A stretch of DNA of 64,000 nt. It comes from Chaetorhynchus papuensis (Eukaryota; Chordata; Aves; Passeriformes; Rhipiduridae). The DNA is taken from assembly GCA_013396525.1 (NCBI GenBank), contig VWYX01000275.1, positions 435,613-499,612 of the forward strand, read 5' to 3'. Below are positions 1 through 12,276 of the stretch, piece by piece; positions within the stretch are counted from its first letter, which is position 1, and each line of letters starts with the position of its first letter. The notes beneath the pieces are model-generated. The model searched no databases. It saw only the letters and a program-made list of their open reading frames with translations, and was not told where the DNA came from. Both the position numbers and the translations under genes were made by a program.

Positions 1-3000
1 GTCTTGCCCAGTTACCTACTGCCATAAATCAGGAGATATTCTTGGAAGGAGCTGGGGGTACCACACCCACACCCCCTGAAGTACTGCCCAGCCAAATGAT
101 GTTACGAAAATAGTCCTGAGGTTTTATTATTGAGAAGCTTTCAGGTGAGCGAAATTGCACAATGCCCAATGTTCATGTTGTGCTGGCAGCCATCTGTGTT
201 TTACTGAGAGGAAAGATAAGGCTCCTTTGTGGAATAAAAAAAATTTAAAAATAAATTGACATATTAAACGTTCTTTTGTAATAAGAGAAAAGATATTATT
301 ATAGCTTTCCATAACTCTACAAAGAACACTGAAAAAAGTTTTTTCTGCAGTTATTGGCATATTCCACTAAGCAAATTAGAGGGTTATTGTTATGTAATCT
401 AAGTATTAATACTAGTGTATATAACTGAACAGTAGATTCTTTTTGTAATCCTATTTGTGATCTTTACAGCTTTTGTAGTACCAGAAATTAATTTTAGCAT
501 GGTATCTTAATTTCCAGACTGTCATCTGTATACCTTAATTGTTCTGCCTACAATAAAAGGTTAGCTCTTTCTTCCTGTCATCTACAGCGGCGCTCTGGTA
601 AAGAGCAGCATCCTCTTGTCATGTTTGTGACACAGTAACTTACACATCATTATGTAAAGTGCTTTAGGATAAGCAGTGACAGAGAAGGATAAAATTTTAT
701 GATTTTAATGATGATAAAACAACAGGTTGTCTATGCTAATACAAGTGGCAGAGGCAGGCATAGCTTTTTCAACTTCGGTGAGATTTGGGTCAAGTTCTTA
801 AAAGAAGTTCAAATTGAAGCTGGCCTTTCTACACATGTATCTGTCAGTAAAATGTGCAGCAGCAGTTCTGTTGTGGGGAGGAACTTGAGGTGTGGAGCCC
901 CTGCACTCGCTGGATGATGACTAGAGTGGGATTAGTATTCTTGTTCTTTAAAGCCATTATTCAGTGGCGGTTAGATGAATGGGAGATGAAGGCTGAGTGT
1001 TTTCTTCCTCTCTTGCTGTCACGTAAAGTCAGGCATCTGGGGAAGAAACATCACATGCAGTTCAGGCTTGTGAATGCTTAAAAAATAAAAGTTTTAACAA
1101 TGACTTTATATGTAGAGTTGCTCTTTAGCTCATTATTTTCAATGCAAACTGCAACATAACAAAAAAAATATCAAAAACACCCAGTGAAAATGCTATTTGG
1201 GATTCATAAATAAATTCTCCATGAAAATCTCAGACTCAAACCCCATGAGAATAGACTTAGCCTTTCAGCCCTATGAGACAGATAAAGTGAGTATCATGCA
1301 GCTTAAAACTAGCTTTTCTTCTGGATGAGAGTTATAAAATCAGTGTCCCATCTTTCATGCATTGGTATCAGACTGTTTGATACTTTATTTTAACAATGAT
1401 GATTTTTTTATCTGGGAGACTAACAGTTCTTCCTCACACTAGCTGAAGGTTTTATTCCAGTGCTTTTATATGTGCTATATTTATTTGCAAAAGACTTTAC
1501 ATTTGTTCAGATGAGAAGATAGGTCATAGTATTGAATGATAAAGGTAAAAGGTGAGACCACTTGAAAATTCATTCCTATTGTGAAATGCAGTCTTTTGCC
1601 AGTGACTACTGGTTTAAGCTCTGTGCATATAACTTGAACCAAAGCACAGAACTGGAGAACAACTCTGTGCTAAGGCACCTCTTCAGTCACTGTGCTGAAA
1701 TAGCATTTTCCTGCAAGCCTTGAATTTGTTATCTCAGTGCTGGTAGCAGTGTAGGTGTGGCTGCAGTCTTATGCATATGGAGACTGCCTTATAGATGAAT
1801 ATTCTGAAATGTATAAAGGGCAATCCTGGAGTATTAAACTTGCAGTTTGTGGGTGAGAACACATATACACAACTGCATGCCCATGCCAAGGCTTAAGGTT
1901 CCTTGCAAAGAGTAGAGGGCTTGGGCTGCATAAATGTTTTCAGTGATGTGTTTGGGGTTGATGACAACACTCCAGGGCAATCTTGGTGAGGATGATACTT
2001 CTCTTTGCCTCAGCTTCCAGGGACTTTGAATTCTTCCCTGTACAGAGAAAATATTCTCGGTCTCATGTTTATGGTGCTGTAAGGTGACAGAAATGAGGGG
2101 ACCTTCTGGGGTGATACTAAAGTGTCACTTGTCACTTTTGCCACAAGTATCACATTTCTCATTGGTCCGGTAACTTCTCTTTCAGTTGCTTAAGCTAAGC
2201 TAATAATTGAAACTTGTTTTATCCTGAATACAGATACGTACACAAAGCAAACAGTTTTCCCTGCCTTAGATGCTGGTTTTCTTGGATGCTTTCTCTGCAT
2301 TCATTGAAGGGGTAATTGACTGAAACTTGTCACTAACTTTCAGATTGTCAGTTAGACAGAACCAGAAAAGTCCTTCAGATTCTTCATCTTGAGCGTTTGT
2401 ATCTGTATTTTTTCCTACCTTCTAGCTACCACATATGTATTATAAGGCAAGGAGTCTAAAACAGGCCTTAAAATTGTTTTGTTTTTCAGATAGTCTTATT
2501 TTGCCCACTTTTTCATTAAATCTACACAAAACCAGAGTTGAACAGCTACGTCCAGCAGGTCCACTCAGACAACATCCCTGTGCAAAGACAAGGTGCTATT
2601 TTGTGACTAACCCATACTCTGTAGGGTTTGGGAAAGAGTAGAAGCCAAAATTCTCAGACACTTTGAAGCTTCTTCAGCATGAGGAGTTTGAAACTCCTTT
2701 ATAAGGTTGATTTATCCATGGGGGCCTATGCTAATACATTGCTTCTTCCTTGCAAATGCCTGCTTAGTGTCTCTGCGGAACACTTGGAAAATTTGAAATA
2801 TCTTTGAAGGGATCATGAGGGCTGCCAGATGATATCAGATGAGTCAGAGGTCTGTTACTTAAAAGGAATCCTGCAGGACTCTTGTTTCACTGGTTTCCAT
2901 TCTCCTCTGGTCTCCACTGGAGACTAATGGACTAATTGGGCTAAAATATTACTCAAATGAAGCTGCTGCCCTTTCCTAAAGTAAAAGGGGTTACTGAGCC

Positions 3001-3554
3001 ACTGTTGTAATTTAGTTATTCAACACAGAAGAAATGAAGAATAAATTAGTTATAAATATGCGTGGGATGGCTTTTTAATATACAGTCTGCTCAGTGTTAT
3101 TTTGCAGTAGGTGCTCTGTTGAAAACAGACAAACTTTGTGAAACAGAGCTGGTGCAAAGTACTGAGCTGGGATCTGCATGACAAAACCTGCATGGTTTTA
3201 AGCTTTTCCCACCAGTACTATCCTGCATACAGCGTGCTTGGCTTGTGCAAAAGTCAAGAGTAATTTTCAGCTTGAATTTTATAACTAGGCTTAGATTTTG
3301 AGCACCCAGATTTAGTTTTGTCTGTATTGGGGAGGGTCTCGTCTGTTTATCTAAGAGTGTGTGGGATGCACCAGATAAGAGTCTACAGGGTGATTCTGTG
3401 AACACAAATCTGCTTGTACTGCTGACAGAAAATACTCTGGATGTTGTCTGCCAGAACTCTACTGGGAAAACGAGGGGTGGGGGAATGTGTCACAGGAGCT
3501 GACTTAACTTCCAGTGTCAGTAGGAAAGGAGAGAATAAATCAACAAAATGTGGA
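1..3554. other. Non-coding tract, left end
   Basis: This stretch holds no recognisable gene. All short ORFs lack family-like composition and are not bounded by paired splice sites with an open frame between them. A donor-like CAG|GTGAGC lies at about 139-146, but every frame of the segment upstream of it contains a stop. No CR1 tail, LTR ends or simple repeat longer than a few units was seen. It is probably intronic or intergenic. Confidence 0.5.
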
Positions 3555-4515
3555 GCATCAAATTGCCAGGACCAGACAGTATTCATCCATGACTTGTGAA
3601 GGAATTCAGATGGGAAAAAGGCACCCTAACAGACCATTTGGATGAAACAACAGTGAAGAATAGGGTTAGTAAACACAAAGATAAATATGTTATGTTGCAG
3701 AAGAGTTAATGTGGTTTCTGTTAACAGAAGCTGTGTTTCACAGATTACTGCAGTTCTGCAGAGGAGTCAGGGGGAGATCCTGGTGTTATCTACTTTGATT
3801 TGAAAAGGCATTCAACAGGTCCCTCACCAAAGGCTCCTGGAAAACTTAGCTGTCAGGAGATAAGGAGTAAGAGTCTCTATGGATAAATAATTGGCTAAAG
3901 GGTAGAAAACAAAGGGCAGGACTAAATAGACAGTTTTGACATTGTAGGGAACCAGTGGTGTAGTCTCACAGGATGTGTGTGCTGCTAGGGTATCTGTTGC
4001 TCAACATATCGTAAATGATCTGAGAAAGGAAAATTGAAAAAAGGTTGCAGCTTCTAACAGGTTATTCAAGGAGTTGAAACCAAAACAGATTGCAGAGAAG
4101 GATCTCGCTGAAACCAAGACAGATTGCAGAGAAGGATCTCACATTAGTGAGTGACTGGTTGGTAAAATTAATGGCAGGTAAAAATCTGTGTGTATAAATT
4201 GTGAAGTAATGCATATGGGGAAAAATAATTCTAATTTTGCATACAGAGTGGTAAACTGTAAACTAGTTTTCCACTCAAGAGTGTCATCTCAATGTGTAGT
4301 ACCAATGAATAAAACAAGTAGCATGCTAGGAGTTATTAGGAAAGGAACAGAGTATTATGCCCCTGTATTTACAAAATTATTATGTCCATTAGTGCTCTCT
4401 CTATGATCCAACCACATATGGGAGATTGTGTTCCTTTCTGGTTGTTGTCTCCCCTGCCCCTATCTCCACAGTAGAAAAAATGTTAAAAAAATTGATCAAG
4501 AACACCAATAACCCG
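3555..4515 (+). mobile_element. Ancient CR1/L3-like LINE fragment, decayed reverse transcriptase region
   Basis: This is a degenerate copy of a CR1-clade non-LTR retrotransposon, sense on the + strand. Several landmarks of the ORF2 reverse transcriptase occur in the right order. Near 3570 is a stretch like the 'GPD-x-I-H' lead-in. Near 3795-3850 a remnant of the 'D-F-x-K-A-F-D-x-V-P-H-x-x-L' block reads as FDLKKAFN followed by DNA close to 'gtccctcaccaaaggctcctg'. Near 4000-4020 is a remnant of 'L-F-N-I-x-I-N-D-L'. At 4188-4260 the translation includes CEVMHMGKNNSNFAY, like the CR1 'DKCxVMHxGxxN' block. At 4320-4480 are the downstream 'RMLGxIxKG' and 'PHLEYCVxFW' relics. Frameshifts and stops break the frame throughout, so it is inactive. 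It is much more diverged than the CR1 tails elsewhere in the window. Both ends are truncated and approximate. Confidence 0.8.
4075..4142 (+). repeat. 34-bp tandem duplication inside the old CR1 copy
   Basis: Two nearly identical copies of a unit beginning TGAAACCAA(A/G)ACAGATTGC lie at 4075-4108 and 4109-4142, with a period of 34 bp. The 32-bp cores (4075-4106 and 4109-4140) differ at one position (A/G). The duplication is far less diverged than the surrounding CR1 relic, so it arose after insertion. Confidence 0.9.
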
Positions 4516-6760
4516 CCAACAAATTGCTGGAGGGTAGGAGAATATACTGAGGAAATGCTGTGCTGTGATGGCCCTAATTTTGTATTCTCTCTTTACCATC
4601 TTGTAGCACTGCATAAGGCAGAAGACAGAGCTCCTGGTCTGGTACAGCCCCTCTTGTGTTACAATTTCCTGTAACGTGTCAGTAGTTTGGGGTGCATGGA
4701 TGTATTCAAAGTCTTTGCTAAATCCTTGCCAATGGATTACAATTATCAGACTGCTTAGCTTAGTGTTATTAATGGACCTAATGTATAGCCAGAAAAGCAC
4801 CAACAGTTTATAGCTAGTGCAATATTTAAAAAAAAAAAATTAGATTTTATTATAATGTACCTTTATTTGTTTGGAAGATAAGAGGTTTCAAGCATTATGT
4901 GACACTTGCAAACTAAAAGTTAAATGAAATATTTTGGTGGTCCAATATGTTATAATAGCCATAGCCAAGAAATGTGAACTAATCAAGGTTTAGATCCAAG
5001 AGTTTGTAGAGAACCAGAGAGAAATGACCAGAAGATCTAAGAGAGATCTAAGCTGAAAAATGCCAGGTACCAGTTAAAATAGCTCATTAAAAACATCTAT
5101 GTTAATAGGACCTTTCATCACCTAACTGAAAATGTCTTTTATATTTTACCTAGTCATTAGCTCAATTGTTCATGATTCTGCTGCTGGTGTAATGGGGGCT
5201 TTTAACAGGTTCTTTTTCGAAGGGAATATCATTTTCGCTTTGTTCACATAGTAATACAGGATAATATATATTCCCATAATCTTGTTAATGTATTGTCATA
5301 TTTGAAAGGCAAGATGTTGAAATTGTGTATGAAAATATAAGAATGGAAGGATCTTTGCCATGTTGGCATACAATGGAACGTATTTTCTATTCCTCAGTTC
5401 CTAGACTCTAAATGGAGAGAGATCGGAGACTCTTGGATATATACATGCAGCATAGTTGGTTCTTGAGACAGGTCTCAAGCTGAGAGAAGAAATTATGTTC
5501 AGAAATAGTTTTCAAGAGTAAAATACACAGATTATTTTAATTCTAAGGTAAGATATAGGATGGGGTCTCAACTGAAGGGCTGGAAGTTAATTTGCAAAAT
5601 GTATTAGACATTTTTTACTCTAATTGCACTGATATTATGGTATTTTGGTCTGGTATCATTTTTATGTTGTTATTTTAGAACTGCAGTTTGAAGAAGAAGA
5701 AAGCAATTGCACAAGTAATTACTGAAACCAGAAGGAGCAACCCCCCCAAAATACCCCACCAAAAAAAACCCTAAGACCAATATTTCTGTGGACAAAACTC
5801 TTGTCAGTGCTGATACTGCAAGAAATACTTGGAAGAGAAAGTGGAAAAAGCTGGGAGTGCAGCTGTCTGTAATTAATTGAAGGAATATTATAATCACTGT
5901 TATTAGGACAACTAAAACAATAGTTTTGGCAAATATTTTTGTAGCAACTTAAATCATCAATGAAGATGATAAGACACAGCACGAGTATACTAGTGATGAT
6001 CAAAGACAGTAGTGGGCAGAGGGTGACGGGCACACACCCACAGCAGAAACCTGCCAAAACCCCTCATCCTTCCCTCTGCTGGCATGACATTCCTGGTCTT
6101 TCATCCCGGGAAGCCTTCTCTTGCCGAGCTTCAGCAGAATAGGTGCAGGGTGTGTAGTATGCCCCCATTGCAACAGTTTTAGTGCCTTGCCCCAGCAGGG
6201 AAGGGCTCCCAGGTGTGGGAGCAGCTGCCAAGGGTCCTCCCTTCCCTCCCTCATCCATACCTGCTCTGTTCATGGCTGATCCCGCTCCCAGCAGCGTGGC
6301 ATTTCAGTGTTACCATAGTGATGAGTAGTGGACACTGCCACCTTTCTCACTTTAATTAAAGAACAGATGCAGGGAAAGCTGATCTCTTGGTGACCCTCTT
6401 TAAGCTGATATCAACACACTAATTGTTTTCAATTCTTTCCTTCCCTCAGCAGTCGCAGCTCTGTCCTTTGCTCCTATCAAGATCTTGCCTCTGTTTAGGC
6501 TAAAGAAGCAGTAACTTTTTCCAGAGTCTCCCTGTGGGGACTGTTTCAAGTAGTGGCTGCTTCAGAGCAACTAAAATCTCTCCTCTCCTCTCCATTAGCA
6601 AGGTGGGTACAGAGGAATGAATGCTTCTGCTTGAGATAGGAAACTTCTGGCTTTCCTCTGCTAAAAGCAATCCTAGCAACAGGGCCAAGCAGGGATTTGC
6701 TCAGAGTATCCTGAAGAGTGGATGATTATGAAACGTAGGCATACATCCTTCCATGCTCAC
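4516..6760. other. Non-coding tract
   Basis: No gene was recognised. The stretch contains a C7 / A8 run near 5742-5768 and otherwise unique-looking AT-rich sequence. The ORFs in it (for example 4483-4803 and 5719-6057 on the minus strand) look like chance openings. Confidence 0.5.
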
Positions 6761-6829
6761 CTTGCACTGTTTCAGTACAACACAATCCTTGCTGAACAAA
6801 CAAGGCAGTTGTGGCTGGGACGGATTTGA
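6761..6829 (-). other. Candidate exon (minus strand), unconfirmed
   Basis: Read on the minus strand, a pyrimidine-rich acceptor (gacttcttcccaag) precedes a 69-nt segment that ends in a consensus donor CAAG|GTGAGC. The segment is exactly 23 codons and is open in frame 1, which begins SNPSQPQLPC and ends VVLKQCK. It is also open in frame 3, so the open frame itself is weak evidence. The protein is not recognised. It could follow the candidate at 10394-10470, which ends in phase 0. A chance pseudo-exon is the main alternative. Confidence 0.15.
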
Positions 6830-7178
6830 CTTGGGAAGAAGTCTCCTGTCTTCTAATCCCACTTCAGCCTTTGACTTGCAAAGCAGCCTCAGCTCTCTGC
6901 CTTAGTTTCCTCTTTTATGAAATAGCACTAGAATTGCTGTTTGCCTGTTACAGAAAATAATTGGGCTTTCTCCAGGTGTTTTAATTCATAAAATATTTTA
7001 TAAAGAAAAACTGCTGCTAGAGCAGTGAGTCTTCATCAGCAATTGCTCTACACCAGTGTCAGAGATTGTTATGGCTTTTCTGTAGGGATTGAAATTGCAC
7101 ATGGTATTCATGTTAATGATAGGCAAAAAAATACATTATTTAATGGCTTCTGCTGTATTATTTGCCCTTTTTGTTTAG

Positions 7179-7324
7179 CTTCCGGCTAGAGTCAATAGGC
7201 AATTTAGCTCAAGAAAAACAGTCACCAAACAAGAAAAGGGATATTATTCATCCCATGCAGATGTAAGCAGAACAAAAATAGTGTCAGATACCAAATTCAG
7301 ACTTGCAGAGAGCACTCGCATCAC
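7179..7324 (+). other. Candidate coding exon A (plus strand), unconfirmed
   Basis: A good acceptor (tttgccctttttgtttag) ends at 7178 and a donor with a perfect intronic consensus (CAC|GTAAGT) begins at 7325, enclosing 146 nt. Only one frame is open: 48 codons plus two bases. It begins LPARVNRQFSS and ends KFRLAESTRIT, with the last codon split. The peptide is hydrophilic, rich in Lys, Arg, Ser and Thr, with no predicted membrane segment, and resembles a disordered linker. I do not recognise the family. The other two frames contain stops. There is no ATG in the open frame, so it could only be an internal exon. Third-position GC is low (about 17 of 48), which weakens the coding case. The exon could join to 17392-17470 in a compatible phase. 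It may equally be a pseudo-exon or a non-coding RNA exon. Confidence 0.25.
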
Positions 7325-9389
7325 GTAAGTTAACTGGTGATTGCCACTGGATGTCCTCATTGCTGAAGTGTAGAGTTCAGCTACAAGATCCTAAAGATCA
7401 TCAGTGACAAGAACCCTTGAAATGCAGGAGGCTATTCAAGCTATTTATACAGGGAGATGGAAGGGCTGATATTCTTTGTTGTTATTGTCTCCTTTATCTC
7501 TGGGCTTGCTTGAGTTAGAGCAAGATCTCATTTTCATGATAACTTTACAAGGCAGGAGGTAATTTATACATATGAAATGCATCATTTGAACACATCCACA
7601 ACACTCAAAAAAAATAATTTCTTTAACTGTAGAGCCAAGCTATCTGATGAAACAAGATTTATATTTGGACCCATGAATTGCTTTGTATATAGTGCACATG
7701 ACTTCTTTCCATAGCATTTTGTCTTTGGGAATGTGAAACAGAATCACAGAATTTCTCAGATTGTCCATGAAGTCCAGATCACCTTGTCAGTCATGTAAAT
7801 ACTCTTTCTCTGGCAGTTCTTGCTGTTTGTTTTCTAAGAGGAGGACAAAACCATTTAAAAAGCTGCTAAATATTTTATTGCCCCTGGAAGGAAAGATTTT
7901 TTTTTTTCCTGTTATCTTCAACCTCAACTGAGAATTTAGCTTGAAGAATAAAACACTGACTGACCCTACCCCAGCCCACCTACCCACTGTTCTGTTACCT
8001 ACAAAGGGATGTGATCTCTTTAAAAATACACCAGTCCTGTGGCCTTAATAAGTGTTTAAAACAAATGCATCTCTACACATATATTTCCTTCATGTGAAAT
8101 AGGCAGAAATTACATAGCAGTGACGAGTTGCACAGTACCAGCCCTAGTGAGCTTCCCTGGAGTCTGCTGCGGTTTAGGATGTAGGACTGTATTTTGCTGC
8201 ATCGTGAGGATAAAATGAAGGTGTGAAGTTCATATCTGAATGTCAACATCCCACAAGTAATCTTTTAATGCATTATGCTCCCACTTTAATTTGTCTGTAG
8301 GCATTTGAATTTTCTGTATCAAGTCAGGGAAAACTGACAGGCATAGCCAAAAAATGCATGTTGGCCTTCTATTCAAATGAGACAGTGTGGGGTTTCCTTT
8401 CCCAGCAGAATTTGGAGTCTCGTTTATTTGACTGTAGCTTAAAAATGGCAGACTATTCATTTAAAACCAAATGCTAATAATAACACTGATGTAGAAAGAC
8501 CTTTAATAATCTTAAACAATGGTGATTTGTGACTTCATTTATGCCAAGAACATGACTGCCGAGGGAAGCACTGTGTGCTCTAATAAATTGCAGAATGTGA
8601 GATCCAGCTTAAGCTAAGACTAAATGCTCAGTAGGTCAGTACGTTCTGTCTTAATTTGAGCTCATCCACGGTAAGCCTTTTCTGCAGAAAATGTAGCTGA
8701 AAGGGCAAGGCTTCTCCCACCTCTTCTAGGGAGAGCATCTGCATGCTTTTGAGCTTTTATTGCAAGTTATTTGATGCTAGATGTTTGCTCCATTATGGCA
8801 GCGATTTTAACAATATTTTGGAATGAAAATTATTTGAGCAGATTAGTAATTGGACCACCCATTTCCTCAGCATCAGGAGGCCAATTTCCCTTAGAGAATT
8901 GTCAACTGCAAAGCCACAATGCTTGAAAATTTCTCCAAAGTTACATGTTTAGTTGTATTTATTTCCTTTGCCTCTAAATGCTGGTTTGATATTGCCTTGT
9001 TGTTGACAGGTTGTTGACAACACACCAAAGAAATAGGGCTCCAGCTTATACAAAGGCCCCCGTTTTTTTTAACATTTTTTTGAAGGTCATTCCCATTAAA
9101 CATTTGATTTTTTTCATGTGCTAAGGTCCTGAAGCCAGGTTCTTTAATATAATACACTCCCATGTCCGAAGACCACAAAGAATCTGTCTGGCACCTTAGC
9201 AATGATGCAAAGGCTCTTACAGCAGATTTCAGAAGATTATTTGCCACTCTGTAGTTAATGCAAGAAAGACTGCATATCTAAGCCAAAAGTTCTTGTGAAC
9301 CCAACACATATTTTAAGTATTTGAAATCGAATTTGGTTTTATATAACACTTTCCCCATATAATATGGATTTCTAATGAAAGCACATTTA
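7325..9389. other. Non-coding tract
   Basis: No gene was recognised. A short stretch near 7741-7800 (AATCACAGAATT and following) is vaguely like a reverse CR1 tail but too degenerate to call. The 118-aa minus ORF at 8891-9247 has no recognisable motif. Confidence 0.45.
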
Positions 9390-9720
9390 TCTTAAAGGGA
9401 GTCTGAAAAGCTGAGCAGGAGAAACATACTCCCCTTGTCTATCATAAAGCTTTATCCGGTCCCTCATCAGTTTTATACAGGCGCTCTGCCAAAAAGAGGC
9501 ATAGGTTGGCATGATGGAAGAACGCTGCTCAGAATAACTGCTGGAGTTTGTCTGCATAAGGCTGATTTGATGTGGGATGGATAGAGGGATTTGCTGTCAT
9601 CCAGTAGCTTCTGGAAATAGGAATCCCAGTCGGGAAGCAGGCATTATTACACAAGTATGTGGTGAAAAGACAGAAACTCGTAAAGCTGCAAGGGTTGTTT
9701 TGTGAAATGCCTGTGAGTAG
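9390..9720. promoter_or_regulatory. Possible conserved non-coding element
   Basis: A block of about 330 bp has more CpGs than its surroundings and short symmetric motifs such as ATAAAGCTTTAT at about 9445. It has no open frame or repeat. The composition resembles vertebrate conserved non-coding elements, but conservation cannot be assessed here. Confidence 0.15.
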
Positions 9721-9980
9721 CCAAATGGGACAATAGCAACACTGCTAATTCATTTAATTAATATGTAATTTACTTGGAGTAGTGTTCATTCTAGTCTGTC
9801 TTTCTTCAGAAAGATGTTTTCTGCTGTAGTGAAGCTGTGATTCATTTCCATTTCACTACTTTCATTTTCATGGTCTTTTTGTTAATTGTCAGGGCCTGTT
9901 TGATGATTACAGTGGCTAGTAAATGCATTGCTAAATTATGGTCATAAACAACAATGTAAAAAAAGACCCATTCATTTAGG

Positions 9981-10020
9981 GGTTTTTTTCTTTCTTTCTT
10001 TTCTTTTTTTTTTTTTTTTC
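9981..10020. repeat. Pyrimidine tract (CTTT/T-rich)
   Basis: A run of T-rich sequence with interspersed CTTT units ends in an uninterrupted T tract. It is low-complexity sequence. Confidence 0.85.
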
Positions 10021-10393
10021 CAAGCAATAGACTATGTTCTGGTCCCTAGCAAAAAACAAACAATGTAGTATTTCTCCTACCCTGCTGCTTTGCTGCTTTG
10101 TTGTTTTCTCTTTCGTAGTTTTTTCATGGGGTTACATATATTTGCTGTACGAAAATCTGGAATGGAAAAGGGGAAGCAGAGCAGGAGTTGGAGTACATTG
10201 GATCTCTGAGGATGCAAGAGGCATCCAGGTATCTGGGTGCCCCTTAGAGGGAACTGCAAATCCCTGAAGCATCCCTTTGCTCCTGGTGGTGCTCCTCAGA
10301 GGAGGTTCCCAGAAGGAGGGTTTCCAGCTAGGTCTGAAGGACGTTAACTAATAATAATTCTGAACTGCAGCAGAAAGGAAGGGTGTCACTCAC

Positions 10394-10470
10394 GGGGCCA
10401 AATTTCAGGGCAATGTAAGCACTATCCATGTTGGGTTTGTGCTCTGTATGTGTGGTTTTATTAAGTTAAG
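10394..10470 (-). other. Candidate first coding exon (minus strand), unconfirmed
   Basis: On the minus strand a strong acceptor (ttctatttccttctgcacag) is followed by 77 nt and a GTGAGT donor. The first part is closed in all frames. However, an ATG in strong Kozak context (AACATGG) at 10429 opens 12 codons reading MDSAYIALKFGP up to the donor, ending in phase 0. That structure (5' UTR plus start codon plus donor) fits the first coding exon of a minus-strand transcript. The next candidate exon, 6761-6829, begins in phase 0. The peptide is too short to assign and no promoter was identified. A chance arrangement is quite possible. Confidence 0.15.
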
Positions 10471-12247
10471 CTGTGCAGAAGGAAATAGAACTTGAGACTT
10501 TTGCCAAGTTGGTGTCAAACTAGGCATTACCACAGGCACTTCAGCAGAAACTCTCCACCGAGGATATTTGTATGCAAGCCTTTACATTTTTCCTTCCTTT
10601 TGCTTTTGATGTTTTGTTCTTGATCCACAACAGCAACTATGAAAATAACTCATTTCAGTCTGTCTCTAATTTCAGTCCTCTTTCTTTTTCTGCAGAATTG
10701 TGGCATTTTCAGCTTGAAACCATCTTCACTTTAGAATATATGAAAACTTCTTACACAGCCAACAACGAAAGATTATTTTTGGCATGCAGTCAAAAGATGG
10801 CTTGGTCCTGTCTAATCCATAAGGCTTGTTTGATCAGTTTAACTGTGACATAGTAGCTTCCCCAGTGCCATGGCTTTTGCTCTTATAGACAGAGTCTGAA
10901 CTGGTTTCAATGTAATGGAATATTTATTTTGCCTGGTTTAGAAATGTTGCAGTTTGAGAATATATGTCCTGGTAGCAGTGGTTACATCACTTATTCTTTA
11001 AAGCAGCACAATATTGGATAAATTGTAGATGTTCCAGTTAAGGAATTGTGTTTGTAAATGAAATCTTTTGTGCTGTCTATTAAATGCAGTTCTGATTGAC
11101 TCAGCTGAAGTGAGTAGTGCCCAAAGTGTGTTATCCAGACATTTGTCAGATATTTTAGTTCATTTCATTTCATACATCTTGAACTATGAAGGCAACCTTG
11201 TCATTGCAATTTTCACACCCTTTCTTTTTCTTTGTTCTATATGTCAGTGAAATCTTATCTCTGCAGTCTTCTGTCATAGGTTAATAGTCTGGAACAAACG
11301 TCATTTAAGACTCTTACATAGGAAAAATGGAGAGAGATTATAGAGAAGAAAGTTGGTGGCCACAACCACTGTTAAGAGCGATGGTATCTCACAGACTCTG
11401 ATAGATTTGAAATACCAGCCACAAGTGTGGGAGAGGAAGAGAAGAGCCAGCCTCAAAAGATTGAGTCACTTGGTTCAGGTGCCTGGCTGAACCCCTGGGA
11501 CCTCCTTTCACATCAGAAAGTTCAAGATTTGTGTGGGCTTGCATGGATTTGCTTTTAGGATGGGACAAAACCACAAAGGTCAGGCCTGCATTTCCATTTG
11601 TTCAGTGTTGTTGTTATTGTACACAGAAATCTACAGAAGTATGCAGAGACTGAGACAAAGTTTTCTTATTTCACAGCCTTACAAAAAGACCTGCACTTAT
11701 TTTTCTTCAGTATATCCTTTATTGACAGGTACAGTTTCCTCTTTTATAAAAGTGACTGTCTTGTTTACATGTTCCTCTATTTCTCCCATTTCCAGCTGCA
11801 GTTTCTGTTTAAAATGCCTCAGAACAGCTTTTTAAAAGCAATTATTTTTGCAAAGAAAGGTAAACTGCAGGGAGACAAAAATGTTAAAACAAAAAGGGAA
11901 GGTTTGGAGTAAGCCCCGGCTGACCTAAAATCCCTGCTTTTATCCTGAGAAAAGCAGAGAGCCCCGAGTAACATTTTCCTCAGTCCCCTTCCCATGCCTG
12001 CTTGACTGCCCTCTCTGTTAAGGCTGTGGACTTTGATTATCCCTTTTGATCCTGTGTTCAGTCCTGGAAAGAATAAACTTTGCTCGCCTAGATTCAGACA
12101 GTGAGGGGGCATTCTACAATTAATGACTTTTCTACTGTTTCCTCTGGGACACTCTTATTGTTTTTAACAAGTAATCTTCACTCTTGCTTCATTTCCTGTT
12201 TGCTCCCCATCCATTCCTTTTGGTTTAATTGTTTGTAGTTAGCCAGC
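10471..12247. other. Non-coding tract
   Basis: No gene was recognised. The overlapping plus ORFs at 11533-11912 include a weak splice-bounded segment at about 11795-11857, but the composition is low-complexity (Phe, Leu, Ser) and not convincing. Confidence 0.45.
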
Positions 12248-12276
12248 ATAATAATAACAATAACAATAACAATAAC

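Noticed and set aside
76..145. Exon ending at CAG|GTGAGC
   Set aside because: All three frames contain stops and the acceptor is poor.
5489..5548. Exon ending at AAG|GTAAGA
   Set aside because: All three frames contain stop codons between the nearest acceptor and the donor.
7741..7800. Possible reverse CR1 tail (AATCACAGAATT)
   Set aside because: Only about 12 bp resemble the CR1 terminal unit, and the following sequence does not continue the CR1 consensus.
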